DNA from: Chloroflexia bacterium
GTDB lineage: Bacteria > Chloroflexota > Chloroflexia > Thermomicrobiales > JALYUS01
Direction: 5' to 3'
Length of the DNA stretch: 27,806 nt
NCBI GenBank assembly: GCA_025928215.1
Contig: JAICJW010000009.1
Location: forward strand, 1-27,806
The notes beneath the pieces are model-generated. The model worked only from the letters and a program-made list of their open reading frames with translations. It did no database searches and had not been told where the DNA came from. Position 1 is the first letter of the stretch. The number at the start of each line of letters is the position of its first letter. Positions 6,540-13,543 of this stretch are shown here, piece by piece. The position numbers and the translations under genes are program-made.

Positions 6540-8777
6540 TCAATCCTCCAGTATGGCTGGCGCGACGGTTCGCACCGGTGCCTTCGCTTCACTGAGCCGG
6601 AGACGGTCGTAGAGATGGGCGAGCGGGCGTGGCGCCCACCAGTTCCAGTCGCCGAGGAGCCGCATCGTCGCGGGGACGATCAGGGCGCGGACAATCGTCG
6701 CGTCGAGCGCGACCGCGAGCGCCATGCCCAGGCCGATAGACTTGATGATCACGACATCCGCCAGCCCGAACGCCGTAAAGACGCCGACCATGATCGCCGC
6801 CGCCCCGGTAATCAGCCGCCCGCTCCGTTCCAGCCCCGCCGCGACCGCCGCCCTATTATCGCGGGTGCGCAGATATTCTTCCTGAATGCGGCTGAGAAGC
6901 AGGACTTCGTAGTCCATCGAGAGGCCGAAGACGATGCAGAAAAGCAGCACCGGGACGGAGGGATCGAGGGACGACGGGGTGAAGTGCAGCAGGCCACTCA
7001 AATGCCCCTCCTGGAAGACCCAGACGAGCGCGCCGAACGACGCGGTGATCGAGAGCAGATTCATCAGCACCGCCTTGAGCGGCAGAATGACCGAGCCGAG
7101 CAGCAGGAAGAGGACGAGATAGGTCATGAGCATCACAAAGAGGAGCGCGGCGGGGGTATCCGCGCGGATTTGGGCGATCGTATCAATATCATTCGCCGTC
7201 ACCCCGCTGACGAGCAGTTGCCCGTCCGCGACCGACCGCTGGGAGCGAATCTGCTCGACAATTGCTCGCGCCGCGTCGCTCGATCCGGGAAGCGCCGAGA
7301 AGACGGTCAGTGTCGCGATGTGCGGGCCGACGCTCCGGGCGATTGCCGCTTGCGCGGGCGCGGGTGGGTTGCCGCCGGGGGCATACAAGCGTTGGTATAC
7401 CGCCCGATCGAAGGACGGATCGAGGTTGACGATACTCTCCACACGGAGGACGCCAGGAATTGTGCCGAGGTGTTGGCTGAAGTCGTAGAGCGCGCCGACG
7501 CGGTCGGGTGTCAGGGGCGAACCGCCCGGGTATTGCACGACGACCGCGAACTGCGATTGATCTTCGCGCGGGAACTGGCTACGGAGCAGTTCGTAACCCT
7601 GCCGTGATTCGCTGCGCGTGGGAAGCATCGTGATATCGCCATTGGCGAGGCGGAGGCGCAGAAACGGCGCGCCCATCGCGAGGATCAGCGCGAGCGTCGG
7701 CACGAGGACGAGGACGGGGCGATGCATCACGCCGGTGGCGATGCGATGCCAGAGGCGGCTGCGTGTCGCGGGGCGGATGAAGGGGAGGCGGCCCCGGTTG
7801 ACGCGCGGCCCGAGCAGCGCGAGGAGCGCGGGCAGGAAGGTGAGCCCATAGAAGACGGCGAAGCCGACGACGATCGCCCCCGCCATGCCCATTGAGGCGA
7901 GGAACGTCCCCCGATAGAAGAGCAATCCCGACAGCCCGACCGCCACCGTGAGGCCGGAGAAGGCGATTGCGCGCCCCGTCGTCGCCAGCGTGCATGCGAG
8001 CGCTTCCTCGGTCGTCGCGCCGCGTTCGAGTTCCTCACGGAAGCGATTGACGATGAAGAGCGAGTAATCAATCGCGACGCCGAGGCCAATCAGCGTGACA
8101 ATATTCAAGGCATACTGCGAGACATTCGTTGCCCGCGAGAGCAGATAGACGCCGCCGAGGCCGCCCATCACCGCTAGCACACCGACGCCGAGCGGCAGGA
8201 GCGCGGCGACGAACGTGCCGAAGACGAGCAGGAGTAAGAGGAGGGTAAGCGGCAGTGAGACCAGTTCGGCGCGTTGCAAATCCGCCTGCAGCGTGGTGTC
8301 GAAATCGTGGTTGATCGCGGTTTCGCCGGTCGCGTTGATGTCTACGGTGTCCGAATGGACGAGCGCGCGTACACTCGCGTACTCCTTCGAAGCGGAGACG
8401 AAGGCGAGGGCGTGCGTGCCGTCCCGCCCGATCAGCGCGCTGTTCACTGCCGGCGTATCGAACGGCGTGCGGATGCTGAGGACGCGCGGATCGGTACGCA
8501 GCGGGGCGAGGGCGTCCAGCATCGCCGTGCGAAAGCGTGGGTCCGTCGCCGGGATGGAGCGCCCGCCGAAGACGAAGGTGATCGAGAAGCCGGGATCGCT
8601 GGGCAGTTCCTGCGCGATCAGGCGGGCGCCGCGATCGGACTCCGTCGTGCCGCTATGATCCTTGCCCAGCGTGCCGCCCTGCAGAAGGACGGCAAGCGAG
8701 GCGATGAGCACTAGGCCGGAACAGAGCAACGTCAGCCACCGCCGACGATAGACGATGCGACCCCAGGTTGCGAACAC
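6540..8777 (-). CDS. MMPL family (RND superfamily) transporter
   Basis: A 745-residue inner-membrane protein with the duplicated MMPL architecture: one N-terminal membrane segment (about 14-33), a large extracytoplasmic loop (35-170), six membrane helices, a second loop (375-540) and a second bundle. Each bundle has the hallmark proton-relay Asp-Tyr: GLGVAIDYSLFIVNRFREE (Asp237-Tyr238) and FGLSMDYEVLLLSRIQEEYL (Asp622-Tyr623). MMPL proteins export lipids, siderophores or other hydrophobic compounds using the proton gradient; the substrate here is not inferable. The frame is open up to ATG 8837, but that codon has no ribosome site. GTG 8777 has GGAGG 12 bases upstream and places the basic RIVYRRRW before the first helix, as usual in the family. 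A shared ECF promoter lies about 90 bases upstream, suggesting envelope-stress control. Confidence 0.93.
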   Translation of the reverse strand: MFATWGRIVYRRRWLTLLCSGLVLIASLAVLLQGGTLGKDHSGTTESDRGARLIAQELPSDPGFSITFVFGGRSIPATDPRFRTAMLDALAPLRTDPRVLSIRTPFDTPAVNSALIGRDGTHALAFVSASKEYASVRALVHSDTVDINATGETAINHDFDTTLQADLQRAELVSLPLTLLLLLLVFGTFVAALLPLGVGVLAVMGGLGGVYLLSRATNVSQYALNIVTLIGLGVAIDYSLFIVNRFREELERGATTEEALACTLATTGRAIAFSGLTVAVGLSGLLFYRGTFLASMGMAGAIVVGFAVFYGLTFLPALLALLGPRVNRGRLPFIRPATRSRLWHRIATGVMHRPVLVLVPTLALILAMGAPFLRLRLANGDITMLPTRSESRQGYELLRSQFPREDQSQFAVVVQYPGGSPLTPDRVGALYDFSQHLGTIPGVLRVESIVNLDPSFDRAVYQRLYAPGGNPPAPAQAAIARSVGPHIATLTVFSALPGSSDAARAIVEQIRSQRSVADGQLLVSGVTANDIDTIAQIRADTPAALLFVMLMTYLVLFLLLGSVILPLKAVLMNLLSITASFGALVWVFQEGHLSGLLHFTPSSLDPSVPVLLFCIVFGLSMDYEVLLLSRIQEEYLRTRDNRAAVAAGLERSGRLITGAAAIMVGVFTAFGLADVVIIKSIGLGMALAVALDATIVRALIVPATMRLLGDWNWWAPRPLAHLYDRLRLSEAKAPVRTVAPAILED

Positions 8778-8864
8778 GATTGATTCCCCCCTCCGATTTG
8801 ACTGATGATCGCGGCCGCTCGCGGATACCGGACACATTCAGGAGCGCGTGGCCTCTTTCCGCTT

Positions 8865-8896
8865 CCTTTGATAGGCGCGTGCCGGGCGATGTTTCA
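8865..8896 (-). promoter_or_regulatory. Candidate ECF promoter of the MMPL gene
   Basis: On the minus strand TGAAACA (8896-8890), then exactly 18 bases, then TCAAAGG (8871-8865). It lies entirely between the GT39 stop (8901) and the MMPL gene. It matches the element before the sigma gene in all seven -35 bases, in spacing, and in TCnnA of the -10, leaving a leader of about 80 bases before GTG 8777. Confidence 0.55.
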
Positions 8897-8900
8897 CGCG

Positions 8901-10484
8901 CTAGGTGTAGTGCTTCACGCCCGGCCAGATTTCCGTGATTGGCTTCTTCGGCCCGCGCGCGACGAAGATCGGGACATTGTTCTCGTAATCCATACAATAG
9001 GTGCAGCGCGTGATGCCCATCAGTTCGACCGTTGTGAACGATTGCGCGATTGCCGCCGAGTCCGTATAGCCGACGACAATGACGACGTCGCCTGTGGTAT
9101 TTCCCGGCCCCCAAAGGTAGTAATTGTTGTGCCCGCTGATGATTGGCGGCAGGTGAGCGGGGCCGCCAAAAAAGGCGAGTGCGCCCGCTTCGCCGTAGTT
9201 TTCGGTGAAGATGACTGCCCTCGCCCGCTCAGCGGGCGGAAGGGCAGCAGAGACGCGCGCAACCTCCGCTGTCAGTTCCGTCCAGCCGAACTGATCCGCG
9301 AAGTATTGCGGCAGTTGCGCGGTCTTGCCTCGCTCCCGCGATGGGTCGCTCACGCCCGCGCCCGTGAGCCGGGCAGTGAACGCTTCCATCCTCGCGGGAG
9401 GGAGGATCGGCAACCCGATTGGCATGAGCAGCACTCCGGTGAGCGCCAGCGGCACGAGGAGCGCGGCCCGCGCTCCGCGCCACTGCCATCGTGCCGCCGC
9501 CCGCGCGATGGTGACCGCGCCCATCGCGAGAAGAACAGGATAGGCGGGCGCGAGATAATCAGCCCGCGCGGATTGCGTCGCCATCAGGATCAGCATTGGC
9601 ACGAGATAGAGGCAGCCGAGCAACCGGTAGCGCGGAATGCGGAAACAGATCGCCAGGCCGGTGAGCCAGATCGGCAATGTCAGCGGATGCAGCACGAGAA
9701 TTTGGTTCGCGATGAAGGCGACCGGCGAGACATGCGCGTTCTTACTCCCCGATGCATTGCGGACGAACTCAAGCGTCGGCCATCCGTTCGCAATTTCCCA
9801 CAGGATATTCGGCAGCGCGATGACCGCCGCGAGCGCCGCGCCGATCCAGAGCCAGCGCGAGCGGAGATAGCGGCGGTTGCGCGTCAGCAAGACGCCCGCG
9901 ACGATGCCGCAGGTGAGGAAGACCATATTGTGCTTCGTCTCAAAGCCGATACCGACCGTCGCGCCAATCGCCAGCCAGTAGCGCGGGTCCTCGGTCATGA
10001 CGAGGCGCACGGCGAAGAACGCGCATAACGTCCACCAGAATTGATCGAAGGGGATCGTCGAGAGTATGTTCCCGCCGATCAGGTAGACCGGCGCAATGAC
10101 GGCGCATAGACAGGCGAGCGCCTGCGCGAAGCGCCGCCCGCCCAACTCGCGTGCCATCAATCCCGTCAAGAAGACCAGCCCCGCGCTCGCAAATGCAGAG
10201 GGCAGGCGGATCGCAACAATCGAGTCTCCCAGCAACGTGCGCGTCCCCCGTGCGATGACGGCGATCAGCGGCGGATGGTCCACGTAGCCGAAGGCGAGAT
10301 GGTCGCCACAGACGAGATAGTAGAACTCGTCGCGGAAGTAGCCGTAGCGGAAAAAGACGTTCGAGATCAGATGGAGCAGGAGCGCGAGTCCCGCAAACGA
10401 GATCGGCACCACGGCCACACGCTGCCATGCTCTCTCCGGCAGGAACCTGTCGTTTCGGGCGGAAATATCTGCTATCGCGGTCAT
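8901..10484 (-). CDS. Glycosyltransferase family 39 / ArnT-like membrane protein
   Basis: A 527-residue polytopic membrane glycosyltransferase of the PMT_2 type, using a polyprenyl-phosphate sugar donor at the outer face of the membrane. Near the N-terminus, after the first helix, the first periplasmic loop has the expected acidic pair in YFRDEFYYLVCGDHLAFG (Asp52-Glu53) followed by YVDHPPLIA, characteristic of GT39/GT83 enzymes. About 9-11 hydrophobic segments follow to about residue 350, then a soluble C-terminal domain of about 150 residues. ATG 10484 has AAGGAG seven bases upstream. The acceptor (lipid, glycan or protein) cannot be told. It is divergent from the DUF4097 gene and lies just upstream of the MMPL gene on the same strand. 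No copy of the ECF element was found before it. Confidence 0.9.
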   Translation of the reverse strand: MTAIADISARNDRFLPERAWQRVAVVPISFAGLALLLHLISNVFFRYGYFRDEFYYLVCGDHLAFGYVDHPPLIAVIARGTRTLLGDSIVAIRLPSAFASAGLVFLTGLMARELGGRRFAQALACLCAVIAPVYLIGGNILSTIPFDQFWWTLCAFFAVRLVMTEDPRYWLAIGATVGIGFETKHNMVFLTCGIVAGVLLTRNRRYLRSRWLWIGAALAAVIALPNILWEIANGWPTLEFVRNASGSKNAHVSPVAFIANQILVLHPLTLPIWLTGLAICFRIPRYRLLGCLYLVPMLILMATQSARADYLAPAYPVLLAMGAVTIARAAARWQWRGARAALLVPLALTGVLLMPIGLPILPPARMEAFTARLTGAGVSDPSRERGKTAQLPQYFADQFGWTELTAEVARVSAALPPAERARAVIFTENYGEAGALAFFGGPAHLPPIISGHNNYYLWGPGNTTGDVVIVVGYTDSAAIAQSFTTVELMGITRCTYCMDYENNVPIFVARGPKKPITEIWPGVKHYT

Positions 10485-10583
10485 CGTCGCTCTCCTTCGC
10501 CAAGGTTATCCTATTCTACTGGTGCTGACGGATGAAAGGTTGCGCCTCCGATGCGCCCTCGCGTCACTCCTCTCTACGCCGAA

Positions 10584-10615
10584 TGAAACATCCGTGGATG
10601 CCTGACTGTCATACC
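10584..10615 (+). promoter_or_regulatory. Candidate ECF promoter of the DUF4097 gene
   Basis: TGAAACA (10584-10590), then exactly 18 bases, then TCATACC (10609-10615). Compared with the sigma-gene element, 12 of the 14 bases in the two boxes are the same. It leaves a leader of about 35 bases before GTG 10657. It is the third copy in the window and the only one on the plus strand. Confidence 0.6.
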
Positions 10616-10656
10616 GGATAGAGCCGTTTTTCGCGGACGATAGGAGAACTCAGGCA

Positions 10657-11580
10657 GTGAAGAAACGTATCACGATCATTCTTTTATCCCTCGCGCTCGT
10701 GCTGGTTGCGGTCGGGATGGTTGCCTCCGTTGCCGTGGCGGGCGGCGTCATCGGCCATTTCGGCGATTTGAACAAAATAGCGACCACCGACCAGACCTTC
10801 ACAGTGACCGGCGTGCCGATGGTCAGCGTTCAGAATCATAACGGCACGATCACCGTCACGCGGGGCGCGGAGAAGAGCGTCGTCGTTCACGCCATCAGGC
10901 GCGCCGCGACGGACGAACTCCTGGCGAAACTCCAGGCGAATATCCGGCAGGACGGCGACCACATCATCATCGAAACGGCCGGCGACACCGCCTCGGGCTT
11001 CGGCCTCTTCGGCAACAATAGGATGGTGGTGGATTACCAGATTCAAGTGCCCGCGCGCGCTGACCTCGGGCCGATCAACAGCAGCAATGGCCGGATTGAC
11101 ATCACCGGCATCGCCGGGCAATTCGATCTCAGCACATCGAACGGCATCATCACCGCACAGGACGTAGACGGGACCGTCTCGGCGGAGACATCGAACGGAC
11201 GCGTGAGCATCACCGGCGGGCGCGGCACCTTGCGACTCGGTTCGAGCAACGGTATCGTCGAGGTGCGGGACGTACAGACGGATGGCATTGATCTGCACAC
11301 ATCGAACGGTCACGTCAGTTTCACGGGATCGTTTGCGCCCGGTTCAAAGAATACCGTCAATGCGAGCAACGGTAGCGTCTCGATGGCCTTGCCGCCGGAC
11401 AGCGCGCTCAGTATAGATTTGCGGAGCGGCAATGGAAGCGTCCATGTTAACGGCTTTCCCGTCACCGCGAGTGTCGAGAACAAGCGCAATGCGGTGCAGG
11501 GCGTGATTACCCGCCCGGATGCCGATCTCACTGTCCATACGGGCAATGGTTCGATTACACTGACCAGGCAGGGAATCTAG
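10657..11580 (+). CDS. DUF4097 family beta-strand repeat protein, membrane-anchored
   Basis: A 307-residue protein with an N-terminal basic, hydrophobic segment (residues 4-32, signal or anchor) followed by a DUF4097 domain built from repeated short beta strands. The periodic SNG/GNG turns (NSSNGRIDITG, STSNGIITAQ, ETSNGRVSITG, GSSNGIVEVRD, HTSNGHVSFTG, NASNGSVSMAL, GNGSVHVNG, HTGNGSITL) come about every 19-25 residues, typical of the parallel beta-helix-like fold of this family. It acts outside the cytoplasm or on the membrane; its molecular role is not established, but relatives are often encoded beside ECF sigma/anti-sigma genes. GTG 10657 has AGGAG ten bases upstream. The next gene starts 13 bases after its stop, whose TAG is part of the next ribosome site, so the two form an operon under the candidate ECF promoter. 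Confidence 0.9.
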   Translation: MKKRITIILLSLALVLVAVGMVASVAVAGGVIGHFGDLNKIATTDQTFTVTGVPMVSVQNHNGTITVTRGAEKSVVVHAIRRAATDELLAKLQANIRQDGDHIIIETAGDTASGFGLFGNNRMVVDYQIQVPARADLGPINSSNGRIDITGIAGQFDLSTSNGIITAQDVDGTVSAETSNGRVSITGGRGTLRLGSSNGIVEVRDVQTDGIDLHTSNGHVSFTGSFAPGSKNTVNASNGSVSMALPPDSALSIDLRSGNGSVHVNGFPVTASVENKRNAVQGVITRPDADLTVHTGNGSITLTRQGI

Positions 11581-11593
11581 GAGGCAACTGGCA

Positions 11594-12202
11594 ATGCAAG
11601 GCGCGTTCATCATTTTCATCATCTTCGTGCTCTTTCCCGGCATTATCCTCGGCTTCATCCTGCTCTCCCGCTATCTACGATACCGGGAAACGCTGACGAT
11701 GATCCAGCACGGCATCGCGCCGCCGCCGCCACGGCCAACGATGATGCCCGCCCCGCCGATGATGCCACGCCCGCCGGTCGTAATGCAGCAGGGGAATGGC
11801 GGCACGGGGCGTGGAACGCTCATCTGGGGTCTTGTGCTCTCCGCTATCGGCCTGGCGCTCACGATTGCGTTCTGGCCCATCGGATTCATCGCCAACAGCG
11901 CCAGCGGCAACACCGTCAACTTTCCCCTCGGTCTCGGGCCGTGGATGCTCGCCGGTTTCGTGCCCCTCTTCGTCGGCCTCGCCCTGATTCTCGGCTACGT
12001 CGTCACGCGGCCGGAGCAGAATATTCCTAATCCCCCGCCTGCTCAATGGACACCCGGCTTCCCGCCGGGGGAACCGGGAACGGGAGGGGCATATCCTGCT
12101 CAGTGGGCACTCACTACCCCGGCGCAGAATGGATTGCCTGGCGCTCCGACGGAACCCATTGCCCGTGAGGAAGCGCCCGAGCCTCATCCCCCGGCCCCGT
12201 AA
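11594..12202 (+). CDS. Small membrane protein, DUF6249-like
   Basis: A 202-residue protein with an N-terminal transmembrane helix (about 4-26), a short RYRETLTMIQHGI motif that recalls DUF6249-type proteins, a Pro/Met-rich linker (41-66), two further membrane helices (about 75-97 and 112-136) and a Pro/Gly-rich C-terminal tail. AGGAGG overlaps the stop codon of the preceding DUF4097 gene and lies nine bases before ATG 11594, so the two are very likely co-transcribed. The function is not known; the RYRE-(L/T)-MIQ-G motif just inside the membrane is the best family clue. Both low-complexity proline segments are probably cytoplasmic or surface linkers. The association with an envelope-stress sigma target suggests a role in envelope maintenance, which is inference. 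Confidence 0.8.
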   Translation: MQGAFIIFIIFVLFPGIILGFILLSRYLRYRETLTMIQHGIAPPPPRPTMMPAPPMMPRPPVVMQQGNGGTGRGTLIWGLVLSAIGLALTIAFWPIGFIANSASGNTVNFPLGLGPWMLAGFVPLFVGLALILGYVVTRPEQNIPNPPPAQWTPGFPPGEPGTGGAYPAQWALTTPAQNGLPGAPTEPIAREEAPEPHPPAP

Positions 12203-12215
12203 GGTTTGTGGCATA

Positions 12216-12251
12216 CGAGGATTTCGTCTGGCGGCCGGAGAGACGATCTCG
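12216..12251. terminator. Weak bidirectional hairpin between convergent genes
   Basis: In the 64-base gap between convergent stops, CGAG and TCGTCT (12216-12229) can pair with AGACGA and CTCG (12241-12251) with a small internal loop. There is no clear U-run on either side, so termination is only suggested by position. Confidence 0.35.
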
Positions 12252-12266
12252 GTTATCGGTTATTGA

Positions 12267-13160
12267 TTATGCCGCGTTACCGCAGACCACAGGAGAAAGG
12301 TCGGAATAGGCCGACCAGTTTCCCGCCTTCACACTGATGCATACCTGCTGTCCTGACGACAAATTATCTACGGTGTACGTCGTGACAGCAGTACCTAAGT
12401 TGACGGTGCTACGGTCTCTGGCATAGAAGATCGTTGCATACGGGTCGTGAACGGTCCATGTGAAGGTCACCGAACTCGTAGTCTGGCTGCTCACGATCAG
12501 GCCAGTAGGAGTGAGGGGCTGCGAGAAGGCGCAGGCCCAGGGAGAAAATGCCGAGGAGTATGGTGCGCCGCCGTACGCCGCCAGCCCCGCGTTATAGGCC
12601 GCCACGCTCCGGCAGCCATAATAGCCGGGCGTGAGACCGGTGATCGTATAGGAAGAGGCGTTCTGGCCGAGCGGGGTAATTGTAGTGCCGTCATTGATCG
12701 CGATGTACGAGGTGGAATCATTTTCGTTCCACCACCCTATCGTCACCGATGTTGTGGTGGAGCCGAGGATGAGCGGACCGGGCTGGAAGTGCGGAGATGC
12801 GGGGCGGGTGAGAGCGCACGCAAAGGGCGTCCAATCGGAGACAACCGTGGTATAGGCGGCGACGCTGATGCAGGCATAGCTCCCTTTGGGCATCGAGGAT
12901 TTCGTGAAGGAGGTTGAGCCGGGTGGTAATGCGTACAGTTGCGTGCCATCACTGACCGCGATATTGGAGACGTTGTCTGGCGGTATAAAGCTCCAGGTAA
13001 TGGAGGTATCAGTCGCCGCAGCCGTTGGTTTCAGGGCAGTTGGCGCAGGCGGTGCGCCCGGTGTCGCTGCCTGCACGCCCAGCGCGGGGACGAACCCCGA
13101 CAACACGAGCGCCGCGCAGAACGATACAAGGCTGCAAACCACGGACAGTCGCCGTTTCAC
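12267..13160 (-). CDS. Secreted protein with three Fn3-like repeats
   Basis: GTG 13160 is chosen because GAGGAGG precedes it by about five to seven bases and it directly begins a standard signal peptide: basic KRR, a hydrophobic core to about residue 25, and a likely cut after GVQA (about residue 31). The remaining product (297 residues in total) is three repeats of about 80-85 residues, each with a Thr/Ser-rich strand leading to an aromatic (SITWSF, SVTIGWW, SVTFTW), an ISDG/INDG turn, and a closing CxSVAAY or CISVKAG strand followed by a second Cys. The paired Cys suggest one disulfide per repeat. This is a fibronectin type III-like arrangement typical of cell-surface or extracellular proteins. 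No catalytic domain is present, so it may be a binding or spacer protein. Longer upstream reading to 13304 lacks any ribosome site. Confidence 0.8.
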   Translation of the reverse strand: MKRRLSVVCSLVSFCAALVLSGFVPALGVQAATPGAPPAPTALKPTAAATDTSITWSFIPPDNVSNIAVSDGTQLYALPPGSTSFTKSSMPKGSYACISVAAYTTVVSDWTPFACALTRPASPHFQPGPLILGSTTTSVTIGWWNENDSTSYIAINDGTTITPLGQNASSYTITGLTPGYYGCRSVAAYNAGLAAYGGAPYSSAFSPWACAFSQPLTPTGLIVSSQTTSSVTFTWTVHDPYATIFYARDRSTVNLGTAVTTYTVDNLSSGQQVCISVKAGNWSAYSDLSPVVCGNAA

Positions 13161-13190
13161 GGGTTCCTCCTCAGGTATTCGCGAACTCAT

Positions 13191-13234
13191 GTGTGACCAG
13201 TAAAATCTGCCGTCCCCACATGAATCGGTCACAC
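13191..13234. promoter_or_regulatory. Inverted repeat upstream of the Fn3 gene
   Basis: GTGTGACC (13191-13198) and GGTCACAC (13227-13234) form an 8-bp perfect inverted repeat with a 28-base spacer, 31-74 bases before GTG 13160. It could be a pair of operator half-sites or a 5' UTR stem. CATGTG (13188-13193) and CACATG (13217-13222) form a competing pair. No regulator is assigned. Confidence 0.35.
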
Positions 13235-13271
13235 CCACGATACCACCTCGCCCAGCGCATGTCGCGCACGG

Positions 13272-13317
13272 TCCGGGCATGTAATTCTCGGCGATGCGCT
13301 CCAATGCATGCCCCGGA
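13272..13317. repeat. Imperfect inverted repeat in the thr/Fn3 intergenic region
   Basis: TCCGGGCATG (13272-13281) is the complement of CATGCCCCGGA (13307-13317) except for one missing G; the loop is 25 bases. It lies just upstream of the thr promoter in the 383-base gap between genes. It may be a repeat remnant or a protein site. The rest of that gap is covered by the 13191-13234 repeat and the thr leader. Confidence 0.35.
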
Positions 13318-13333
13318 GGCTTACGTACGGCAC

Positions 13334-13362
13334 TTGACGATACCCGCTTCCGCTTGTACCAT
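13334..13362 (+). promoter_or_regulatory. Sigma-70 promoter of the thr operon
   Basis: TTGACG (13334-13339), a 17-base spacer, and TACCAT (13357-13362) make a near-consensus housekeeping promoter. Transcription would start near 13369, giving a leader of about 175 bases before the aspartate kinase start that includes the Thr-rich leader peptide and its terminator. Confidence 0.65.
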
Positions 13363-13393
13363 CATGCCGGTTGACGCACGCGGGAGTCATCTG

Positions 13394-13465
13394 ATGATGA
13401 GCATGACGATCATGATTACGACTACGACTACCACCCCCGGTTGGCCGGGTGGGGAGTCGGCCTGA
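13394..13465 (+). CDS. thrL: Threonine-operon leader peptide (attenuator peptide)
   Basis: A 23-codon reading frame with GGAG (13383-13386) seven bases before ATG 13394. It contains seven Thr codons (one at 13406 and six in an unbroken run at 13418-13435) and two Ile codons among Met residues, then PGWPGGESA and TGA at 13463. This is the design of the enterobacterial thrL peptide, which measures charged Thr and Ile tRNA by ribosome stalling; the match is in design and position, not a sequence alignment. It sits between a good promoter and an intrinsic terminator, and the first gene downstream is aspartate kinase of an operon that also has asd, thrC and thrB. The product itself probably has no role beyond being translated. 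ATG codons at 13397 and 13403 are alternatives in the same frame. Confidence 0.85.
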   Translation: MMSMTIMITTTTTTPGWPGGESA

Positions 13466-13509
13466 GCGCGACCCACACCAGGAAGACCGGGGAACAGCGG
13501 GCGCTTGCC
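13436..13509 (+). promoter_or_regulatory. Attenuator: pause hairpin and competing antiterminator
   Basis: Two early hairpins can form after the Thr codons: CCCGG/CCGGG (13436-13440 with 13445-13449) or GGCCG/CGGCC (13443-13447 with 13458-13462). Region 13459-13469 can instead pair with 13501-13509 (AGCGC with GCGCT, one G-U, a two-base bulge, GGC with GCC), which would break the terminator. A ribosome stalled on the Thr run would cover the GGCCG arm and free 13458-13469 to form the antiterminator. A ribosome reaching TGA 13463 would cover that segment and let the terminator form. This is the classical attenuation logic; pairings were found by eye without energies. Confidence 0.65.
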
Positions 13510-13524
13510 ACGCTGTTTTTGTTT
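13493..13524 (+). terminator. Intrinsic attenuator terminator of the thr operon
   Basis: AACAGCG plus GGC (13493-13502) pairs with GCC plus CGCTGTT (13507-13517) around a GCTT loop, with one bulged A (13510), and is followed by TTTGTTT. It is placed 19 bases before the aspartate kinase ATG and after the leader peptide stop, as expected for a regulated terminator. Confidence 0.8.
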
Positions 13525-13543
13525 GCGAGCGGGGTGAATCGGG

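Noticed and set aside
6438..7607. 389-codon open frame on the plus strand
   Set aside because: Antisense to the MMPL gene and starts inside the palindromic repeat; charged composition without domains.
8805..10028. 407-codon open frame on the plus strand
   Set aside because: It runs antisense to the GT39 gene and the MMPL promoter; the product is Arg-rich low complexity typical of high-G+C shadow frames.
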